Positions 56,118 to 64,000 of a DNA stretch of 64,000 nt are shown here, piece after piece. The number at the start of each line of letters is the position of its first letter. The stretch's first letter is position 1. The position numbers were made by a program, and so were the translations under genes. Origin of the DNA: Rhyzopertha dominica (taxonomy: Eukaryota > Arthropoda > Insecta > Coleoptera > Bostrichidae); the NCBI GenBank assembly GCA_025024175.1, contig QCXZ01000041.1, positions 29,383,786-29,447,785 on the forward strand. The letters are read 5' to 3'. The notes beneath the pieces were generated by a model, which worked only from the letters and a program-made list of their open reading frames with translations, ran no database searches and had not been told where the DNA came from.

Positions 56118-56929
56118 TTGTTCATTTCTTCTTAAGCCTCTTAACCCATGAAAATATATGATCGACGCTAATTAAAAACAAATTCAGGAAATAATTAAGT
56201 CCTTATTATGCTGAATCAAATGGATTTATAGAACTTAATTTACAACCCATACAGAAACTGTTAAAAAAGCATGCACGATAAAAAAATCTTTCTATTTCGG
56301 AATATAGGAATACACCAATAAGCTCCAACTTTCCATCCCCCACTGAGTTACTGCTTGGGAGAAAAATTAAAGACTTCTGCCAATATTCAATAAAAAATTA
56401 ATGCCTAAATATAATATTAAAAATTACACTAAAGTATTATGTGATAGGCATCAAAACAATTAATGAATAGCACTAATAACATACTACTGCCAGATTTTCA
56501 GGAAGGAGATAAGGTAGTAGTATATGATCACATTAAAAAATATGGCAACCAGCCAAAATTAAAACAAAAGATGATAATAGACCGCGTTGTCACATTATAA
56601 TGCGGAATGACAAGGAATATTGTAGAAATACAAAATTTTTAAAAAAATGTAATCCGGCTCAGAAAAATATTAATGATATTATGTTTGACTTTAGCAGAGA
56701 CAAAGAAAGTGACACTGATCCTGACAATCACTGTGAACATAACAATCGCAAAAATGTTAGATGTACAAAAAGCGGTAGTTACCGTCTCATTTAAAAGATT
56801 ATGTAGAATATTAGGTGAGATACTTTGTTTCTTGTTATTTTGTTAATTGTACTCAGCATTTCATTTTGTGTAGTGATTGTTTATACTTACCTGTTTTTTT
56901 TCTATTTAATGTTTAATTGAAAAAGGAGA

Positions 56930-57073
56930 TGTTGTGTAGTGCTGGTGCAGTTCACCAGATCTATGGATTTAGTAAATAACAAATTAATGTCATGTGTAAT
57001 GTCAAGGCATAATAATTATATTGGCCTAATCTTGTAATAAACATATGCTCTCTAACCGGGGTCTAATATAACA
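56930..57073 (+). repeat. 3' LTR
   Basis: Begins TGTTGTGTAGTGCTGG directly after the polypurine tract and ends ATATAACA. Near-identical to the 5' LTR. Confidence 0.9.
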
Positions 57074-57078
57074 ACTAT

Positions 57079-58935
57079 TACTCCTGGAGAGCATGCTCTG
57101 CTACAGAAGGTCTTGTGCCAGGTCGTGCTGCCTAAACAGGTTAAAACCGTATATGATTTTTCAGAATTTATGATTTAAAAGTACCCAACTGCCGTTTATA
57201 CACACCTTTATTTCAAATGAAGTGCTGTCAAGTTATAAAAGTCTACCATTGGGACATCACATCAGCTATATACAGAGTGTGGGTAGTTCACTCAGTTTAT
57301 GTGTAAAAAATTCTCAAATCAGTGTAGTTTATTGTAATGGAACGCATCACTGTAGCGGATTAGTGTACGTATATGAAACACTGCGCGAAAGAACGGTTTC
57401 GTAAATTCACGGTGCGTTACTAAAAGCTTGCCAGGAGTTGTCTGTAGATAGTTCAACAGTAACTTGACGGAGTAAGCGTTCCAGAGCGTTGGACTAGTGT
57501 TAAAGACGACCACAGAAGTTGGAGACCTCATACTGCTACCGACAACACTTTTGCTGCTATTGTGGCTAGAAGAAGAAGACCGCATGGACAAACAAGCAAT
57601 GTACAAATACCAAAAGACAAATGTATTTATCTTCTTTGTAGAAAATTTAAACGCATGATTCCAAAAATGTAGACGAGATATTAAAGACAGCGGCGTAATC
57701 CAAAAGGATGCAAAAGCACCATCACGCTTGATCGCATAAAGCAGTGTCAGTCAAAGGAGTTTGCGAGAAGAACTGCTGTGAAATTCTCCCATATCCCCCG
57801 TGCTGAGTCCTTCAGAGGTCGTTCTGTTCCTCCAATGGAATGAAGAATTTGTTAAGTCCGATTTATTGACTTTGAAGGATAAAAGCCCTGCAACGGCATA
57901 AGCGTTCCAACTGCTGAAACATCTTGACAAAAATGGCGTATTTAACGACATTAGATTACTGCCGATGCGATGGCAAAGTATTTTTCGTACGCAAGGGGAT
58001 TATATAAAACGACTTTATCGCAAATTTTTAAAATACGAGTACGGTTTCATTTGCGTGCTGTGTTTTTCTGTGCAGGAATTTTGACATCACCCTCGCAGAT
58101 TTTCACAATTGCGATATTTTCGATTATTTCAGGAAATGTGGTTTCCAGCACTTGGGAAATTTATTGACAGCTCTAAAATTAAAAAGGTATATGTAAGCAT
58201 GTCCTTGCCATTTTGTAACAAAAGAAGAATGCTATCTTCTTTACGTGCTGCAATAGCATTTATCGCTGGGAGTGTATGGAATACGAAACTTCTAATTTCG
58301 AAACTTCAATAATGGATAACTCGATTTTGTCGAACGTAACGATATTGATATTTTAACAGGTCAGATGCAGATTTTGATTTCCCTTGTGGTAATACACAGG
58401 TATTGTTGTCTACTATTTGTAGTTTCCAGCAAACAAAATAATTACATTTAAACGTATATTGAAACTGAAATCAAGGTGACCTTACCATTTTTTTTAATGT
58501 CGGTAACCGTCGTTGTATTATACTGCGAATATGCTGGTATTGGTTTGGCTGTTAAAATGTCATTTTTCAACAAAAAGATTGCATATCCGGTTTTGATACA
58601 ATGATAATTTGGTCAAAATCAAAAGCTCTCAAGCAATACAACTACTGTCCATATCATATACAAATTAATTATTAGTTATTTGATGTTGACTTAAAGAACA
58701 GATAATGATTTTACCAGTGGGCTGTGGATAAACGTGAAGAGAACGTCTTTTGTTCCATAAAAAAGAGGTTCCTTAACAAACTACAATGTTTATTGCTAAA
58801 TGAAAGATATGCTCACGAGCAGACCGGTGACGTTGGTGAATGACGTCAATCCGTGACTAGGGCGATAACCGTAGAAAATAGGCGATAACTTGATAACTAT
58901 TATCCTAGGTGACTACATTTTCTTACATTTTACAA
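57079..58935. other. Fragmentary open frames, no family recognised
   Basis: Many medium-length frames occur on both strands between 57220 and 58320. On the plus strand around 57800-57970 a protein-like stretch reads LSPSEVVLFLQWNEEFVKSD, then AFQLLKHLDKNGVFNDIRLL, with one TAA between. Upstream, TTLLLLLWLEEEDRMDKQ is possible in the same sense. This may be a decayed transposon or host pseudogene; I cannot name it. Confidence 0.25.
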
Positions 58936-59340
58936 TAAAGCAGTGGCGGCTCCTCGGGGTAGGCAAGGTAGGCACCGCCTACCTTGCAATTTCAATCAAC
59001 AATGCCATAAAAAAGAAATAATAATTAGCTAAAAAATTTTAATTTTTTAATGCAATTTGTTTTTATACCAGTGTTTCTTTAATATTTCATCTCAAGTTTA
59101 CCCATACCGCTCAAAAATTACGAACCGCGTTATTACGGCGAACGTTTAAATTGGGAATAGGCGACACAACTTGACCAACTCAAATTCATTTGTATTTGTC
59201 TTCACGTCCTTCAGAATCTGCACCGTTAACGACCGCAGTTGACGGTTAACGTAGTAAAATCTTCGCACACATACATGCGTCTCAGGCGGAATGATCGGTC
59301 GCCTACGACAAACTTTGTATTGTACAAAAATTGTCCTCTT
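58936..59340. other. Possible transposon end; no gene
   Basis: CAGTGGCGGCTCCTCGGGG near 58941, followed by GTAGGCAAGGTAGGC and its near-complement GCCTACCTTGC, resembles terminal regions of small DNA transposons. No matching opposite end was found. Confidence 0.3.
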
Positions 59341-59661
59341 TTAGAAAGAGGGAGATAGAGGTTTTAAATGACACCGGTCGATGGCAGCAACTTGCAAGTG
59401 TAAGATTTTTACATTTTTTATCGTCTTATTCAAAATGAAACACGTAATAATCATGCAATAGGAAGACGTGACATAGGAATATGTTATATAAACTTTCAAT
59501 ATGCTCTCAACAGTTGCAACACGGATAAGGTTAGGTGCTCTATTTTTAAAATTCAGTACTGTTTCACAAGTTTCGTTCAGTTTTTTTAACGTTTTTGAAC
59601 TTATCATAGTTTGAGTTTTGCTAAATTCTTTGTTTAACATTCGATTTGGAGTAATTTAAGA
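59341..59661 (+). repeat. Dispersed repeat, second of a pair (partner at 46925-47262)
   Basis: Same orientation and about 80% alike by eye to 46925-47262 across roughly 320 bp, with a few short indels. The 99-codon minus-strand frame inside it (59640-59341) is not open in the partner and is not considered a gene. Confidence 0.7.
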
Positions 59662-62600
59662 AGTCACCTCTTTGGACCTTCCTTCTTTGATACACATTTA
59701 AATGGCTAAAAATATCTGCAACTTTATACGAGCATAATTGGACTATTTACTAATAAACGCCTTTGTCGCAGCAATCCGAATCCACACAGTAGGTACAGAG
59801 CCGTTCAGGCATTCTTGAATTAAATGGTATATCTTTCCGGACAGGTGGATCTGTAGTGATAAACCCAGCAAGATCGCGTGACATCACCAAGCTAGTTTTT
59901 TTTTTACTTGTGGAGCTTTATGAAATCAAAGGTGTATTTAGTTCTTCCAAGGACACATAAAGGCATGAAAAGAAAGTCGCAGCTGATGAATTAATGTTGG
60001 GCAATGTCGGAAACTTTGAAGAAATAATCTGATACATCTTGATCAAAACAGTGAACGTTTTAAACTCTTACTTAAACTTTTGTAAGAGCTGCAAATTTTC
60101 TCACCAATATATGTTCTATTAACATTTTTTAGAAGAGAACAATAAATTGTAATCGCCTAAAATTATGCCGTTATCAAGAGCAATATTATGAAAAAAATTT
60201 ATTTGCCGAGCTTTTCTTTGCTGCTGACAGTTATTAACTTACGGGAGACGTGCGACGCGATGGGACATAGTGTATATACGTAGATAAATCTTATTTTTAC
60301 ACTAAAAGAGAAAAAACCGGTTTGGGATTTGCCACGTATAAAAAGATCACCTTCACTACAAAATTATACAAAGCAATACGTGTGCAAGTTAGTATAGTAC
60401 CACTGCACTGACTGCCATGAGTTATACTTACGTATTTATTCAGTAATATTAATTTGAAAAATGTCTAAAACTCGATCGTTTTAAATCAGTATCGATTATC
60501 GAAAACGGATATGACTCATAAGCACAAATAACCTCTCATTTTTTACAGTTATTAAACCTCACTTCACACTTCTTTGGAATCGGATGACGCCTATTGCATT
60601 TATTTTACAATAATTTTGAAACTGTTAGGACTGATTATGATCCATGTTAACCTTGAAAACACCATTGTCGAAATTGACACATACCCTAAATGACGTCACA
60701 CTACTATGCAGCCACAAGAGTTAACTTTTAAGCAAATTATGTAATTACATGAAATAAATTTAAAGAGAATGTTAAAATAATCCAATCTAACAGTCCATTA
60801 CCTTTACTGTCTTAAAACGTAGCCTGGACGAGTACGAAATTGTAAGTAATGATTGACCTGACCTGACCTGATCTCACCTGAATGAATTTATAATATGTAA
60901 GAGGCAAGATCGGCGGGTGGCGGTTAGCAGCGTTATAAAGTAGAAAACCTTGATCTGTATTATGCCGCTTATTTAACCTTGAATCTACAGAGAGCTTTGG
61001 TGTTTTAGTTAGCATCGTATTTGAACGGCAATTTAAAGGTCCCGGGTTCTATTGGCGGTCAAAGCTAACAATACTTTTTCAGACATAAGGGTCCTCAGGC
61101 AATTTTATGATGCACGTGGAGATTTCGTCTGCCATTATAACTCCCAGCTCACGAGCCGTACTACCTAAGCAAAAATGTGACATTTGTAAGAAGGTGTCAT
61201 AGCAACCGTTTGATAGCACCACCGGTCAAATATAGCTCCTTTTTTCTGCCATTATTTAGCAAAACCCAAATAAGAAAAACTTATTCACTTTTTTAACTTT
61301 ACTTAAAAAGGGTCAAATGAGGTTTTATTACTCAGGGCAAATGTCTATACTTGTTTCCGTTCGCTAGTATAAAGTCTAGAAAGTTTACCCTTTTTACAAG
61401 GCTGTATTTTGTTATATATACAAATAAAAAGAAACTGCTTAAGGAAAATTCAGCTTAGGTATTCCTTATTCTGGTTACATTTAATAATCTAATCTAGTAA
61501 CACTGTATCGGAAGTTATAGTGGCAGAGAAAAATCTGTACATGCGTCACAAAATTGAACGGCCTGAGGACTCTTCAAGACTTGATAATGTCTACATGGGC
61601 ACTACTTTTATGAACTCCAAATTCAATTTTATTACATCGATAGACATACTACAGTTCTTTATAAATGTTTACTTTAGTGTAGCGCTTGTAGCATAAGGTA
61701 CATTTTTTACACAGTAGGATTAATAACAAAGCTTATACCTGCGTGCATTTAAAGTGTAGTTAGGCTGTGAAATATTGTATATTGTGCGGCGCATTTACCC
61801 TGGTCAAAGATGTCTTGGGTACAAATCCCACATAGTGCATTAATGTTATGTTTGTCCACACATTAAATACCAAAATTGTTGAGTGAAAACCCAAAAATAA
61901 GTAACTGAAAATCAAACATTCTTCTTTCATGCACACTATTTTACATCAAATAATCAAATGCAGTAATAACACGGTGTTGTTTTGTAAGTGAATAAATGAA
62001 CATCTACGATTTATTAGTTTTAAACGCGCATTTACTACACGTTCTTTATTTGCTTACACTTGATTGATATTAATTATAATTAATTAAATAATATAATTAT
62101 TAATTAAATATAATTTGCCGAACACTAAATTTCCGGTTATAAAGAAACCAAAATATTATCATAGTTAAGGTTATCATTTTTCCTCGTGCAAACAATTTTC
62201 GAACCCAGGCAAAACAAGCGAACTTGATGAATAGACTCTCATAAGAAACTGTGCAGTCGGTGACGTCTGAAACGTCAGATACTTCTTGCACTGAAATTAA
62301 TTCATATGGAAAACACAGTCGCGCAGACAATTCTCTTGGCAGCATTGTGCCCTTATTCCACGTCAAAGGCTTTAACCATCTGCTTTAAAATATCTTACCC
62401 TTTTCGTCTTATTTAATATGCAAAAGGTATATTTACGTTACAAGTTGCAGGTTAATTACTACACATACATCTATAATGAATTTCCGTTCCTATTTATTAG
62501 TGTCAAGTGCAGCTGCTATGCAGTTGTGCTACATTATCTACCGCTTATTTGACTTTTAGAGTCAATATACTGCTAACCCAATTTTTGTTTAACGAGTTTT

Positions 62601-64000
62601 TAATAATGGTGTTTGATTTTTAGAGAAGGTATAATTAACCTTATTGTCAATGTTTTTCCCAGTATGTAAAATACCAAATTTGACAAATATGAAACACATT
62701 ACTTTCCTCGTCTTATGCAATGGTAATAGTATAGTCATGGATAACTGAACACTAGGAGACATGTCCGAAATATAATAAACATATTTATTTGTAATTGGTT
62801 CGCTTGGAATCATTTCTTTTTAATAACGGCAGGATGCATTCGACTTTATATCCAGCATGAAGGAACCAGTTAGCAATGAACATTAATAAGGGAAGTTATT
62901 ATTCATTATTACTAATTAAAAATTTGGTTCCTAAATACCTTAAGTTTCTAGAAAGTTTTGTTGCCATGGCATAAGTATTTTTCCACTTTTCATACTGTTT
63001 CAGTTGTTCCTTTCAGTTGCAATCATGAAGGCTCTTCCAATTTGTCCAGCAAAAGCTGCATTCTAATCATTATATAATTATTAGACATAATTAGTGCAAT
63101 CTTATCGTTATTGTGGTCTGACTGTAGAAGAAAAATAAATTCCGTGAAACAAGAATAATTTTAGACAACCAACATTTTATTTCGTACCTATTTAAAGCAA
63201 AAAATTTTTAAAAATGGGCTAGCACTAATTTGTTGAAATAGACCAAGTTCGCTTTTAGATGAAGCGTGGTAGAGAAAAGCCGTGGTTTAGAAGACATATA
63301 AAACAAAAAAAATATCCAAAGACAATTTTGTTTCTAAGGAATAAAAATGTTATTCCTAAAATACGATCAGGTAATTACCTAGTACAAGGAATGTAGTTTT
63401 CAGTCTCTGTGTCATGAATTAATAAAGAAGTAACAACTGAAAATACTTATTATTGAAAGGTAAGTTTTTATTTAAACAAGCTAAATTTTCGTTAGAAGCA
63501 AATTAGATAAAATATTAAACTTCGTTTAACTGTATCTAACACTGTATCTATCACTGTTAAATTTGACTTTTTGGATCAAATGTGCAATATTTACTTATAT
63601 AGTCATTTCTAAAATAACAAGATTTATTTTGTTTTATTTATTTAATTATTTTACCATTTTATTATTTTCCGATCTAGTCGAATGTGTTACAGGTTTATTA
63701 ATACCCAAACAATTATAGTCTGTATTTTAACGATTTGAATAATAGAAATTTGTATACTAACATGTAAAATGCTGTCTGCGACCGTCATGTGTATTTGTGT
63801 AGCTTAAGCCTTAAAGACAAAAGTTCAATGCGATTAAATGAAGAAGATAGTTTGAAATACAAAAACCAAAATAAGTGCTATAAAATTCCGTTGTTTGTAT
63901 TCCTTATCGACGTTTCCTTTTTAGGGTCACTTGAAAAGCGAGACTTTTTTGAACGAATTTTGACAGCAGCGAAGACCGCTAATAAATATTTATATTGAGT
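59662..64000. other. No gene recognised
   Basis: AT-rich DNA with short frames only. Minor features: a (CTGAC)n-like tract at about 60853-60876, an AT-only palindromic tract at about 62068-62112, and tRNA B-box-like words near 61036 and 61830 without A-box partners. Confidence 0.45.

Larger units (their letters stand above)
55789..56209. mobile_element. Inverted pair of tRNA-like SINE sequences with 12-bp target duplication
   Basis: AGTCCTTATTAT at 55789-55800 and 56198-56209 flanks a 397-bp insert. The insert is a palindrome. From a central spacer of about 60 bases outward, both arms read CACGTTGACCTCGATTCTGA-like sequence, a tRNA-like block, a pyrimidine-rich part (TTTCTTCTTA) and a GGGTTAA/TTAACCC part, ending near GTCGAT. 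Each arm therefore looks like one SINE copy, 5' end inward. It lies inside integrase and is younger than the gypsy element. Confidence 0.8.
55330..56400 (+). pseudogene. gypsy integrase, split by a SINE-like insertion
   Basis: A damaged zinc-binding region (ELIYWPYIKNDIK, then NCETC) precedes the open catalytic part at 55447-55749 with AADMFHMENKNFLLVVDMYS (first Asp) and LYTDNGPQFD (second Asp). The coding sequence then breaks at 55800 and resumes at about 56198 with SPYYAESNGFIE, which supplies the catalytic Glu. It continues with SISEYRNTPISSNFPSPTEL and LLGRKIKDF. Removing 55801-56197 plus one duplicate of the target site restores continuity. Extra stops show it is dead in any case. Confidence 0.85.
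53972..57078 (+). mobile_element. Ty3/gypsy LTR retrotransposon, internally deleted, with both LTRs
   Basis: Two LTRs of 143-144 bp bracket an internal region holding, in order, part of reverse transcriptase, RNase H and integrase. gag, protease and the first part of reverse transcriptase are missing: only about 45 bases lie between the 5' LTR and polymerase sequence. CTAT flanks both ends (53972-53975 and 57075-57078), consistent with a 4-5 bp target duplication. A polypurine tract GAAAAAGGAGA (56919-56929) precedes the 3' LTR. A SINE-like insert splits integrase. Confidence 0.9.

Noticed and set aside
57319..57606. 95-codon minus-strand frame rich in serine
   Set aside because: No domain; the opposite strand gives more protein-like stretches, and neither could be assigned.
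61020..61850. B-box-like words suggesting tRNA or SINE
   Set aside because: No D arm or A box at the right distance and no cloverleaf could be drawn.

Overview
This is a transposon-rich, gene-poor stretch of an animal nuclear genome, about two-thirds A+T. The mix of elements (mariner, hAT-like, Penelope-like, Jockey/CR1-like LINE, Ty3/gypsy with a 17.6-like primer site, and dispersed hammerhead-ribozyme repeats) and an arthropod-style TATA/initiator promoter suggest an arthropod, most likely an insect with a large genome. The species cannot be fixed from the window. No complete host gene is visible. Almost every recognisable reading frame is a decayed transposon gene; the only plausible host coding sequence is a short first exon at 12352-12384.

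Layout, left to right. 1-430: IS630-like transposase remnant. 604-1416: a single insertion with a 13-bp target duplication, built from three hammerhead-ribozyme units (one on the minus strand, then two in tandem on the plus strand). 1767-3545: decayed LINE (ORF1, endonuclease, reverse transcriptase). 5.7 and 9.9-10.8 kb: two copies of an anonymous repeat; a third copy (19.2-20.0 kb) splits a hAT-like transposase pseudogene. 12.3 kb: promoter plus first exon. 14.3-15.05 kb: a Penelope-like element lacking its reverse transcriptase but keeping N-terminal and GIY-YIG parts. 17.3-17.7 kb: a second IS630-like remnant. 20.9-23.1 kb: two MITE-like elements and a long (AAT)n tract. 25.25-26.58 kb: a 1.3-kb non-autonomous hAT element with 8-bp target duplication, itself carrying a foldback insertion. 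27.5-28.5 kb: an old mariner. 30.1-31.0 kb: a remnant of another transposon protein. 33.76-37.25 kb: a mariner with perfect 31-bp ends and one nearly intact transposase gene, carrying a nested 2.2-kb element. 38.5-40.0 kb: a Penelope-like element on the minus strand. 40.7 kb: a variant hammerhead unit. 43 kb: a third IS630-like remnant. 47.8-49.8 kb: a set of nested hairpin elements. 51.0-52.0 kb: 5' end of a gypsy element on the minus strand. 53.98-57.07 kb: a gypsy element with two 143-144 bp LTRs, whose integrase is split by an inverted pair of tRNA-like (SINE) sequences.

The most notable signal is the hammerhead family. The catalytic core, helix II, a short self-complementary helix III, the NUH cleavage triplet and a long helix I can all be read directly. 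Two plus-strand ribozymes lie 351 nt apart, the geometry that releases unit-length RNA. Such ribozymes are known in Penelope-like elements and in small 'retrozyme' retroposons, and Penelope-like coding remnants occur in this same window. Several unrelated repeats here also share one architecture: inverted dimers flanked by 12-14 bp target duplications.
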